Translations under genes and position numbers: made by a program
Notes under the pieces: model-generated
What the model was told of the DNA's origin: nothing
What the model saw: only the letters and a program-made list of their open reading frames with translations
The model's database searches: none
Source: Chrysaora quinquecirrha
Taxonomy: Eukaryota > Cnidaria > Scyphozoa > Semaeostomeae > Pelagiidae
Direction: 5' to 3'
Length of the DNA stretch: 64,000 nucleotides
NCBI GenBank assembly: GCA_014526335.1
Contig: JACTAT010000011.1
Span: 434,001 to 498,000, forward strand
Shown here: positions 1-8,580 of the stretch, piece by piece
How the letters are laid out: every line of letters starts with the position of its first letter
How positions within the stretch are numbered: position 1 is the stretch's first letter

Positions 1-362
1 TATCATCCTTTTCGTCGCACTCTTGAACGTCTTTGCGTTGTCTGTAACAGCCAATTTCGGAATTCCTCGTCGGCTGCAAAATCGTCGAAAACACCGTAGA
101 AAAGCATCTGTAGTTAGATCACAAACTAACTCAAGGTGTACCGCTCTGGACGTGGCACATGTAAACAACGCGATATATACCTTCTCATTTTCATTCGAGG
201 CAGTTTTCAGATACAGTGGTCCCGCAAAGTCAATTCCCACTGAGGCAAAAGCATGTTCTTCGACCACGCGAAATTCAGGTAGTTGACTAAAATTCGGAGA
301 GCAATAAGATTTACCTTGAATTCTTTTGCATGTTTTGCATTTACTCAAGACCTTTTCACAGC
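1..362 (-). pseudogene. BEL/Pao integrase catalytic core, 5' part, shifted frame
   Basis: Reading the minus strand from about 362 to 1 in a frame different from the main Pol ORF gives an uninterrupted integrase core. A CxxC pair (CKTC) belonging to the zinc-binding domain comes first, then GIDFAGP with the first catalytic Asp, then TDNAKTFK with the second Asp near the window edge. The catalytic Glu should lie outside the window. The main Pol ORF stops at 345, so an indel near 350-362 breaks the join. It is an old or mis-sequenced copy of a retroelement integrase that would insert element DNA in the nucleus. Confidence 0.85.
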
Positions 363-3344
363 TTGACGACCCTTGACTATCCAAAATCTCGTTCTCAACT
401 CTAGCAGGGTTTCCTTTACACCGTTGTGTAAGACAGCTTCATGACTTTCTCGGATAAGTAGATTCGTAAGATAATGCTCACGAGGCATTAAAATCGGATG
501 TTTGGCGTCAAACAATAGCTTGGAGCGTCCTAATCTTCCTCCACATCTGATAACTCCACTATCATCAACAAATGTTCCAAACTGCTTTTCGAGGTTTCGC
601 AAAGATTCTTTACTGAAACTAGATTGAGCTTCACGTATCCAGAGAGTTTCTACTTCGTTAATTTCGCTTGCAGTTATTTCTAGATCATCTGAGATGGCCT
701 TTTGTTGTATTCTTTTGATAAACCTGAGAATATAAGCTGGGACGCGTAGTAATTTTCTGTAGCTACTGAATTTTCTGACGTCGATTACATTCTGCAATGA
801 TGAAGCACAAGTAGTAGCAGACAAAACCAATGTTGGAGACTCTGATGACTTCAACTCTTCTTGGCAACTTTCAAGAATCGCATTATGTTCAGGCTGCCTT
901 GGCCAATTCATTTCATTCTCTTTTAACCATGTAGGACCTTTCTGCCAAACATAGTTGTTTGCGAATTGAACTGGTGAAATGTAACGAGTTGGAATATCCG
1001 CCGGGTTGTCTCGTCCTGGGCAATGACCCCAACAATTGATATTCAATAACTTCCTTATCTCTTGCACTCGATTTTCGACGAATGTTTTCCACGTTTTACT
1101 TGCACCCTTTATCCAGTAATAAGCAGTAATGGAATCTGTCCAACATTTTACTACTTCAGTTTCAAAGAGAGGATTGATTGTTTCTTGTACGCTTATGATC
1201 AACCTTGCAAGAATGAGACAAGATAACAGCTCTAGTCGAGGTATTGTGTGCTTAGTTAACGGAGAAACGCGTGATTTCGACGCAAGAAGACGAACTGAAG
1301 AATGTCCGTTTACAGTAACCTTACCATACACAACAGCTGAATAAGCAAGTTCCGAACTATCACAGAATCCAAAGAGTTCAATTTTTTCTGGCTTTTCGGT
1401 TATATCGTCAAAGCAGAATCGGGGCACACTGATTTCCTTGACACGATCTAATTCTTTCAGATAGTTGCACCACTCAAGTTCAAGATCATCTGGGAGTTTT
1501 TCGTCCCAATCCAATTTATTTTGGAAGAGCTTTTGGAGAAATACCTTCAGTGCAGATGTTACTGGCGAAATCAATCCCAATGGGTCGAAAATTTTTGCCA
1601 CAACTCGTAAGACATTTCGTTTTGTAGGTGGAAGACTCTTAGCAATATCAGCGATTTCGGAGAGTTTAAAGACAAAACTGTCCTCCTTGTTATCCCAGCA
1701 AAGTCCTAAGACCTTCTGTTCTTCTGAAATGGAATTTTCTACCTTTCCTACAGTTGATTTTGCGAAAGAGATGTCATCTTCGGCAAGGGCAACGGTTGGA
1801 TTGCAATGCAGGTCAGCATTAGATTTTTCACAAGAGTTAATTTCTGCAGAATTTATTTGCGAAACAAGTTCGGGAGAGTTTGAATTCCATTTTCGAAGGT
1901 TGAAGCCTCCGTCCTTCATGATTTGTTTCGAAACTTCGTATAATTCCATTGCTTCTTCAATGCTGTACGCCCCAGCATTCACATCATCAACATACAAGGA
2001 ATGAATCAATTTCGAACAGATATCGGGATACGGCTCACGATATCTTTCAATGTGCTGCTTGAGAGTTGCATTTAGTAGAAATGGGCTGCATGTAACCCCG
2101 AAAACCACACGACAAAAACGGTAAATTACCAACGTTGGATCCTCAGAAAATATATTATCGAACCATAGAAATCGTAAGACATCTCTGTCTTCTTGATTTA
2201 TAGAAACCATGAGAAAGGCTTTCTCAATATCAGATGTTACCGCGAAAGGATATAAGCGAAATCTTGTGAGAATTTCAGCGACAGTTTTCAATAAACAAGG
2301 TCCCTGATACAAACAATTATTCAAGGATGTTCCCGATCCGCTTTTTGCCGAAGCATCGTATACAACACGAACCTTTGTGGTTTGTTTGTCTTGTCGAATT
2401 ACAGGGTGATGGGGTAAGTAATGAGTTTTCCCCACCTCGGTAGACTGATTTGCTTCGACGCGTTCAATAATTCCCTTGCTTTCTTGTTCCTTGATTATTG
2501 TGTCATACTCCTTACATAAGCTGGGTTTTGCTTGAAGCTTAGATTGCAAGGACTTTAGACGGTTTTCGCTCAATTGGTAATTGTCTGGAAGAATTGGATG
2601 TTCTGGTTTCCAGGGTAGTTTTACTTCATATCGACCCTCCTTAAATTCAATGTCATCGTTAAAAGTTTCAAATACAGAGTTTTCTTCAGGAGAGATGCCT
2701 AGACTTTCCAGTTTCCAGAATTTCGAAACTTCCCTTTCAAGATTTGTTTCAGGTGGTAAGATTTCCGAGACTCTCAAAACATGTGTTTGCGCAAGATTAG
2801 CTTGTGTGGAGGTTTCTGGACAACCGGGAACTGGACCAGACAGGATCCAGCCTAGTGTGGATTCTAGGGCAATGGGACCTCCTCTTTCACCCTTGACGTT
2901 TCTCCCTGTCATAAACAACCAATAAAAATCAGACCCTACCAATACGTCCACATCTAAATCTTCATCTTGTTCTGCAGGGAAATCTGCAAGAGGTAGGTTC
3001 GAAATGTGGGGGTAGTTATTTGCGGCGTATTTGATGGCTTGATTTTTCAACGGAGAGCATACCATCGGTACAACATAAGCTGTAATGAACATGGTCAGAT
3101 CGTTATAAGGACTTCGAACACATAATTGTGTAACATCGTACTGTTTAATTGTCCCATCGTCAGAAGCAAAGGTATTTATCACAAAAGATTCACTTGAAAT
3201 CGTTGGAAGATTCAATGAGGCTCGGAGCCGCTCTGAGATGTAGGTTCTCTGACTGCCTGAGTCAAAATAAGACGAGCAACGTTCGTATTCTGGGGTTGTG
3301 AGCCGCTGAAACATATGCTTTAGCCGTTTGCAACAAAACGGCAC
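345..3344 (-). CDS. pol: BEL/Pao Pol: protease, reverse transcriptase, RNase H, integrase zinc domain
   Basis: A 999-codon open frame. Early residues carry the aspartic protease motif DSGSQRTYI. Around residues 130-175 is the DUF1758-like stretch DVLVGSDFYW followed by LGWILSGP. Reverse transcriptase follows: KVRVVYDASA, SDIEKAFLM (first Asp), FGVTCSPFLLN, and the catalytic YVDDV. The Peptidase_A17/RNase H region shows GFCDSSELAYSA, then PRLELL and WTDSITAYYW. The C-terminus holds the H...H part of the integrase zinc site (SHEAVLHNG). The ORF start overlaps the end of gag by 83 bases in another frame, so the protease would need a frameshift to be expressed. The stop at 345 lies inside the integrase and is premature; the core continues in a shifted frame. 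Family usually encodes one long Gag-Pol. Confidence 0.93.
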   Translation of the reverse strand: MPFCCKRLKHMFQRLTTPEYERCSSYFDSGSQRTYISERLRASLNLPTISSESFVINTFASDDGTIKQYDVTQLCVRSPYNDLTMFITAYVVPMVCSPLKNQAIKYAANNYPHISNLPLADFPAEQDEDLDVDVLVGSDFYWLFMTGRNVKGERGGPIALESTLGWILSGPVPGCPETSTQANLAQTHVLRVSEILPPETNLEREVSKFWKLESLGISPEENSVFETFNDDIEFKEGRYEVKLPWKPEHPILPDNYQLSENRLKSLQSKLQAKPSLCKEYDTIIKEQESKGIIERVEANQSTEVGKTHYLPHHPVIRQDKQTTKVRVVYDASAKSGSGTSLNNCLYQGPCLLKTVAEILTRFRLYPFAVTSDIEKAFLMVSINQEDRDVLRFLWFDNIFSEDPTLVIYRFCRVVFGVTCSPFLLNATLKQHIERYREPYPDICSKLIHSLYVDDVNAGAYSIEEAMELYEVSKQIMKDGGFNLRKWNSNSPELVSQINSAEINSCEKSNADLHCNPTVALAEDDISFAKSTVGKVENSISEEQKVLGLCWDNKEDSFVFKLSEIADIAKSLPPTKRNVLRVVAKIFDPLGLISPVTSALKVFLQKLFQNKLDWDEKLPDDLELEWCNYLKELDRVKEISVPRFCFDDITEKPEKIELFGFCDSSELAYSAVVYGKVTVNGHSSVRLLASKSRVSPLTKHTIPRLELLSCLILARLIISVQETINPLFETEVVKCWTDSITAYYWIKGASKTWKTFVENRVQEIRKLLNINCWGHCPGRDNPADIPTRYISPVQFANNYVWQKGPTWLKENEMNWPRQPEHNAILESCQEELKSSESPTLVLSATTCASSLQNVIDVRKFSSYRKLLRVPAYILRFIKRIQQKAISDDLEITASEINEVETLWIREAQSSFSKESLRNLEKQFGTFVDDSGVIRCGGRLGRSKLLFDAKHPILMPREHYLTNLLIRESHEAVLHNGVKETLLELRTRFWIVKGRQAVKRS

Positions 3345-4785
3345 CCTTGGCCTCTACAAACATTGTTGTTGTCGGTGGTCTGGACATCTGAGCCGCAGGC
3401 CCTGAAGACGCGCTGTTTTGAATCGGTTGTGTTTCTATTGACGCATTAACAGTAGGAGGGTTAAATGCTGATTGACATTGTGCAGACGATTCAGAAATTC
3501 GAGGAGAATTTTGTTCACAAATGCTCACATGATGTCTAGATTTACAGTTATGACATTTGATATTGCTTCTGCAATCTCTCACCATATGTCCCTTTTTAAG
3601 ACAAACAAAACAACGGCCTTGCCTACGCAAAATATCTTTTCTTGCATTGACGTTAGAGACAACAGTGCATTTCACAGAAGGATGAGCATTATTGCAAAAA
3701 GAACAAGAGATTCTACCCCCATTATCACTCAGCAATGCCGAAGTTGTATAGAAATTACGATTCTGTTTAGATATTTGAGTGGGGCTGGACTTCTTGTTTA
3801 GATCTAATTTTTCGCATTGTTCTCTGGCTTCAAGTTCTCCCTTGATAAGATCAAGCAGTTTCTGCAAATCCCATTCATCTTTTTTGCGCATTTCCTTAGA
3901 AATAACTAGTCGAATTTCTTCAGGAATTTTAGAAGTTATCATGGGGGTGAGAAGAGCTCCATACTGTTTGTAGTCTATGCCGAGAGAACGCAAACTTCGC
4001 ACATTTATTTCAAGATTATCGTACAACCTTCGCAGCGCCTTTACATCCTTTGTGGATTGAACGTGCGGCAAATTTAAGAGGACTTCCATATGAGAGTTGA
4101 TAATAATTTGTTTCTGAGCAAATCTGTTTTGTAGAATTTCGATTGCAGATGAGTAATTAGCCCCCGTAGTTTGAATGCCGGAAATAGATGCTGCTGCTTC
4201 CCCTTCGAGTAGAGATTTTAAATGGCGAAATTTATTTACAGGCGAGAGATTAGCATTTTCATGAACCGCTGCGAAATTATCCCACCACTCCTGCCATTTC
4301 TTAGGATCGCCAGAAAATTTGGGCAGCTGTAATTTAGGCAACTTGGCCGAATTATCGATTGATGGGTTAGAGTTACCCACTTGAGACTGAGATCCTTGAG
4401 AAACATTAGAACTAGAAATTTGGCTTGACGTTTTCAATTTATGATCAAGTTTCGTGATCCAGCCGTGTATTTTCGTTTGCAAGTCCTCGGACTCCAGCAC
4501 TTCCCTTTCAATATCATCCTCCCTCGTCAACATAAAAATTTCTTCGTCACTTTTTCTTAAGAGAGTTAGTTTTTCTTTTAGAGAAACGTTTAATCTTTCA
4601 ATTTCAAAAACCGGAGGATCAGAGTGATCAAACAGGCTAGAAGATTCTGATATCAATTTACTAACATGGGCGCGATATCCTCCCCTTATTCGTCTTTTCC
4701 TCGCGAGAGTGATTTGATCAGGGTCGGCCATGGCATTTTCAGCCCCTTGGGCTGTGGCGGTGGAAGTACCTTGCTCTTCAGTCAT
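3262..4785 (-). CDS. gag: BEL/Pao Gag with zinc knuckles
   Basis: A 507-codon ORF starting with ATG at 4785. The N-terminal third has charged helices and a coiled-coil look. The central part has the BEL/Pao capsid-like signature around PKLQLPKFSGDPKKWQEWW and FRHLKSLLEGEAA. Near residues 360-425 are three Cys/His clusters: CSFCNNAHPSVKC, CFVCLKKGHMVRDC (a CCHC knuckle) and CHNCKSRHHVSIC, expected to bind the RNA genome in the particle. The frame runs on into the beginning of the protease region and stops at TGA at 3262-3264, beside the protease Asp motif that is read in the next frame. Confidence 0.92.
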   Translation of the reverse strand: MTEEQGTSTATAQGAENAMADPDQITLARKRRIRGGYRAHVSKLISESSSLFDHSDPPVFEIERLNVSLKEKLTLLRKSDEEIFMLTREDDIEREVLESEDLQTKIHGWITKLDHKLKTSSQISSSNVSQGSQSQVGNSNPSIDNSAKLPKLQLPKFSGDPKKWQEWWDNFAAVHENANLSPVNKFRHLKSLLEGEAAASISGIQTTGANYSSAIEILQNRFAQKQIIINSHMEVLLNLPHVQSTKDVKALRRLYDNLEINVRSLRSLGIDYKQYGALLTPMITSKIPEEIRLVISKEMRKKDEWDLQKLLDLIKGELEAREQCEKLDLNKKSSPTQISKQNRNFYTTSALLSDNGGRISCSFCNNAHPSVKCTVVSNVNARKDILRRQGRCFVCLKKGHMVRDCRSNIKCHNCKSRHHVSICEQNSPRISESSAQCQSAFNPPTVNASIETQPIQNSASSGPAAQMSRPPTTTMFVEAKGAVLLQTAKAYVSAAHNPRIRTLLVLF

Positions 4786-4837
4786 TTTTCACCATCCGGT
4801 GCGGCAGATGGACCATATAGAGAAATTCACCCGTTTA

Positions 4838-4854
4838 GAGTTCGATTCGAGCCA
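4838..4854 (-). promoter_or_regulatory. candidate primer binding site of BEL/Pao element
   Basis: On the minus strand TGGCTCGAATCGAACTC lies between the LTR and gag. It starts with TGG, complementary to the CCA end of a tRNA, and the rest could pair with a tRNA acceptor and T-stem. I cannot name the tRNA. The position is right, but the sequence immediately before it does not end in the usual CA. Confidence 0.5.
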
Positions 4855-5220
4855 CAAGGTTAACGGGATAGATTAGAATCACCCGTGGGTTGGGTTCGGT
4901 TATTAAGTTCAAGAGGACTGTATGTTTATTCAAAGATTTGAGTTCTTCTTTATCAATACTAAATAAATTTATAGAATGACTATATACAATATAACAACAA
5001 GATACACTTCCCTGAGTTCTTCAAGATAGACTTCAGATTTCTAGACTTCAGATTAAATCTTCATAAGAATAAATTCAGATAGATGCTTCGATCATTCGGA
5101 TCGACAAAAGACAAGAACACACTAAGACAGACTAGGGAGACAGACTGAACATGCACACACAGCACGACACAAAAGACTAATTAAACATTACATAATGTTC
5201 ATATCCCATAATTCTCTACA
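4855..5220 (-). repeat. 5' LTR of BEL/Pao element (approximate ends)
   Basis: On the minus strand the segment begins TGTAGAGAATTATGGG at 5220, directly after the last base of the polypyrimidine repeat. It contains AATAAA at 4925-4930 as a likely polyadenylation signal and ends next to the TGG primer site. The partner LTR is outside the window, so the inner end at 4855 is inferred from the primer site only. Confidence 0.6.
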
Positions 5221-8008
5221 CTTTTTCACTTTTTTTAACTTTTTTCACTTTCTTGCATTTTTTCACTTTCTTCACTTTCTTCACTTCTTTCACTTCTTTC
5301 ACTTTTACACTTTTTTCAAATATTTCACTTTTTTCATTTTTTCACTTTTATCAATTTTTTCATTTTTTCACTTTCTTCAGTTTCTCAAATTTTAAACTTT
5401 TTAAAATTTTTTCACTTCTTTCACTTTTTTTTAATTTTTTGACTTTTTTGAATTAACTTACTTTTTTCACTTCTTTCACGTTTTTTAATTGTTTCACTTG
5501 TTTCACTTTTTTCACTTTTTTCACTTTTTTAAATTTTTTCCCTTTTTCCTTTTTTCACTTTTTTCACTTTTTTCACTTTTCACTTTTTAAATTTTTCTTC
5601 ACTTTTTCATTTTTCACTTTTCACTTTTTCAATTTAAGCACTTTTTCCATTTTCCTTTTTTGCCTTTTCAACTTTTTCATTTTTTGCACTTTTTTGGCCT
5701 TTTCCACTATTCTCACATTTTTCCGTTTCTCACTTTTTCACTTTTTTTCACTTTTTCACTTTTTTAAATTTTTTCCCTTTTTTCACTTTTTTCATTTTTT
5801 TCACTTTTTTCACCTCTTGCACGTTTTTAACTTTTTCACTTTTTAAATTTTTCTTCACTTTTTTCATTTTTTTCACTTTTTCACTTTTTTCAATTTAAGC
5901 ACTTTTTTCCATTTTTCCCTTTTTTTGCCTTTTCACCTTTTTCATTTTTTGCACTTTTTTTGGCCTTTTCCACTATTTTCACATTTTCCGTTTCTCACTT
6001 TTTTTTACCTTTTTCACTTTTTCATTATTCTCACATGTTTCTGTTTCTCACCTTTTTTTCTTTTTTGATTATTTTCACTTTTTTCACGTTGTTCAACTTT
6101 TCTTACTTTTTTCACTTGTTTCACTTTTTTTACTTTTCCACTTTTTTCACCTTTTTCACTTTCTTCATATTTTCTTTTTTTTCACTTTTTCCACTTTTTT
6201 CACTTTTTCACTTTTTCTTTTTTTCACCTTTTTCGACTTTTTTCACTTTTTCTCTTTTTTCACTTTTTTGACTCCTTCACATTTTTCAATTTTTTCACTC
6301 TTTTACTTATTTCACTTTCTTCACTTTCTTCACTTCTTTAACTTTTGCACTTTTTTGAAAGTTTTGACTTTTTTCATTTTTCACTTCTTTCACTTATTTT
6401 CACTTTTTTCAGTTTCTCAAATTTTTAACTTTTTTCACCTTCTTAAATTTTTTCACTTCTTTAACTTTTTTTGCCTTCTTCGCCTTTTTCATTTTTTGCA
6501 CTTTTTTTGACTTTTTCACTATTCTCACATTTTTTCGTTCCTCACTTTTTTCACTTTTTTCAATTTTCTCACTTTTTTCACTTTTTTTCACTTTTTCACT
6601 TTTACATTTTTTTGTACTTTTTTGACATTTTCCACTATTCTCACATTTTTCTGTTGTTCACCTTTTTTCCCTTTTTTCACTTTTTCACATTTTTCAATTT
6701 TTTCACTTTTTTCATATTTTTCACTTTTTTCAGTTTCTCAAATTTTTAACTTTTTCTTTTTTTAACTTTTTTCACTTCTTTCACGTTTTTTACTTTTTTG
6801 ACTTTTTGCACTTTTTTCACTTTTTTTCATTTTTCTCTCTTTTTTCATTTTTCTCGCTTTTTTCGCTGTTTTCCCTTTTTTCACATTTTTCACTTTTTCT
6901 CTTTTTCAATTTTTCACTTTTTCACTTTTTTCACTTTTTCACTTTTTCACTTTTTTCACTTTTCTCACTTTTTTCACTTTTTTCTTTATTTTCTCTTTTT
7001 TCACCTTCTTCGCCTTTTCACCCTTTTCATTTTTTGCGTCTTTTTTACTTTTTCCACTATTCTCACATTTTTCAGTTTCTCACTATTTTCACATATTTTC
7101 GCTTTTTTCACTTTTTTCACTTCTTCACATTTTTCAATTCTTTCACTTTTTCAATTTTTCACTTTTTCTCACTTTTTCACTTCTTTAACTTTTGCACTTT
7201 TTGAAAGTTTTCACTTTTTCATTTTTCACTTCTTTCATTTTTTCACCTCTTTCACGTTTGTCACTTTTTAACTTTTTAAATTTTTTCCTTTTCCACTTTT
7301 TCACTTTTTTCACTTTTTCGCTTTTCACTTTTTTTCATTTTTTCACTTTTCACTTTTTCACTTTTCCTCTTTTTCACTTTTTCACATTTTCAATTTTTTC
7401 ACTTTTTTCAGTTTCCCAAATTTTTTACTTTTTTAACATTTTTCTCTTCTTTCACGTTTTTTACTTGTTTCACTTTTTTCACTTTTTTCACTTTTCACTT
7501 TTTTCACTTTTTTCAGTTTCTCAAATTTTTAACTTTTTTCACTTTCTTAACTTTTTTCACTTCTTTAACTTTTTTTGCTTTCTTCGCCTTTTTCATTTTT
7601 TGCACTTTTTTTTGACTTTTTCACTATTCTCTCATTTTTCCGTTCCTCACTTTTTCACTTTTTTCACTTTTTTCAATTTTCTCACTTTTTTCACTTTTTT
7701 TCACTTTTTCACTTTTACACTTTTTTGTACTTTTTTGACATTTTCCACTATTCTCACATTTTTCTGTTGTTCACCTTTTTTCCCTTTTTTCAATTTTTCA
7801 CATTTTTCAATTTTTTCACTTTTTTCATATTTTTCACTTTTTTCAGTTTCTCAAATTTTTAACTTTTTTCACTTTTTTAACTTTTTTCACTTCTTTCACA
7901 TTTTTTACTTTTTTGACTTTTATGACCTTTTTGACTTTTTTCACTTAATTCCCTTTTTTCAGTTTTTTAACTTTTCTCACTTTTCTCACTTTTTTCACTT
8001 TTTTGGGC
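5221..8008. repeat. polypyrimidine satellite, left block
   Basis: Almost pure pyrimidine on the plus strand, made of variants of CTTTTTTCA (8-10 bases). Long Phe/Leu/His/Ser-rich ORFs arise in several frames only because the repeat lacks stop codons; they are not genes. Longer variant phrases recur, such as TTTTTTGCACTTTTTTGG and CCACTATTCTCACATTTTT, showing a higher-order structure rather than a simple run. A block near 6411-6800 recurs at 7516-7910. Confidence 0.93.
6411..7910. repeat. higher-order duplication inside the satellite
   Basis: The phrase beginning CAGTTTCTCAAATTTTTAAC at about 6411 and running through the TGCACTTTTTTTGACTT, TCACTATTCTC and CTGTTGTTCACC landmarks to about 6800 is repeated in the same order at about 7516-7910, a shift of about 1.1 kb. 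Landmarks differ by single bases or homopolymer length. Confidence 0.75.
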
Positions 8009-8580
8009 GGTATTTTGGCAGGTTGGCCACAAAGAATTTGGTGGCAAATGATAAGTCATAAACAAATGTATCATTATTAATAGTTATTATAGTGAATTTT
8101 GCCAAATACGATCCCAAATACTGCCAACCCTATGTGTGTTATTGCCTCATTTGTCTGTCTTAGAGACCGCCACGCATTAATGGTCCATTTACGCCCCCGG
8201 CGTAAATGATGATTAATGCGAAGGTCTCGGGTCTAGTCCCCTGCTTGCAGCCATGTGCTTGGCACTCAGCCACAAGAAGCACTGATGATGGAGCTTCCAA
8301 TTTTTGTACTAAATAATCAATTTGTTTATGAATGTTATTTACCAAGACTTGATTTCTTTCCCACCCACCCTCTCCTCAGGACTCTTAAATGGCTTACAAT
8401 GATCCTCCTAGTGGAATTTAAAAAATTGTTTTTATCCATGTAAGTGTAACTTGGGGTTACTTCCATTCTTCCATTGGTTAGTTAATTTTCCTTTTCAGGT
8501 TAGCAACCCAATCTACCACATGGCTGTCTTTCCAATTGCAAAATGAAATTTAATTGGGGTTACTTGAAAAATACCTTCAT
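8009..8580. other. complex sequence interrupting the satellite, no gene seen
   Basis: About 570 bp of mixed-composition DNA between the two polypyrimidine blocks. I see no convincing ORF. It contains the 8163-8228 hairpin and two short copies of TTGGGGTTACTT. It may be a small inserted element or the original spacer. Confidence 0.7.
8163..8228. repeat. 66-base three-tier inverted repeat (hairpin)
   Basis: Three nested perfect stems share one axis: GAGACC/GGTCTC (8163-8168 with 8223-8228), CGCATTAAT/ATTAATGCG (8173-8181 with 8212-8220) and CATTTACGCC/GGCGTAAATG (8186-8195 with 8199-8208), with a CCC loop. That is 25 base pairs with two small internal loops. It could be a cruciform, a foldback core or an RNA hairpin. 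Confidence 0.9.

Larger units (their letters stand above)
1..5220 (-). mobile_element. BEL/Pao LTR retrotransposon, incomplete at window edge
   Basis: On the minus strand the order is LTR, primer site, Gag, then Pol with protease, reverse transcriptase, RNase H and integrase, which is the BEL/Pao order. The 3' part of the integrase and the 3' LTR lie beyond base 1. The 5' LTR meets the polypyrimidine repeat exactly at 5220/5221, so the element probably inserted into or beside that repeat. Open frames of 999 and 507 codons indicate a fairly young copy, but two frame breaks (near 3265 and near 350) disable it as written. Confidence 0.93.

Noticed and set aside
1465..2004. 179-codon plus-strand ORF
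   Set aside because: Antisense to the conserved BEL/Pao RT and RNase H motifs.
4820..4856. tRNA-like stretch near GTTCGATTCGAGCCA
   Set aside because: The T-stem does not pair and no other tRNA arms are present; it is better explained as a retroelement primer site.
6409..6591. Lys-rich minus-strand ORF (KSEKSEK...)
   Set aside because: Reverse complement of the polypyrimidine repeat.
5195..8061. Long plus-strand ORFs rich in Phe, Leu, His and Ser, resembling membrane proteins
   Set aside because: They follow from a stop-free polypyrimidine repeat, occur in overlapping frames and change length with homopolymer indels.
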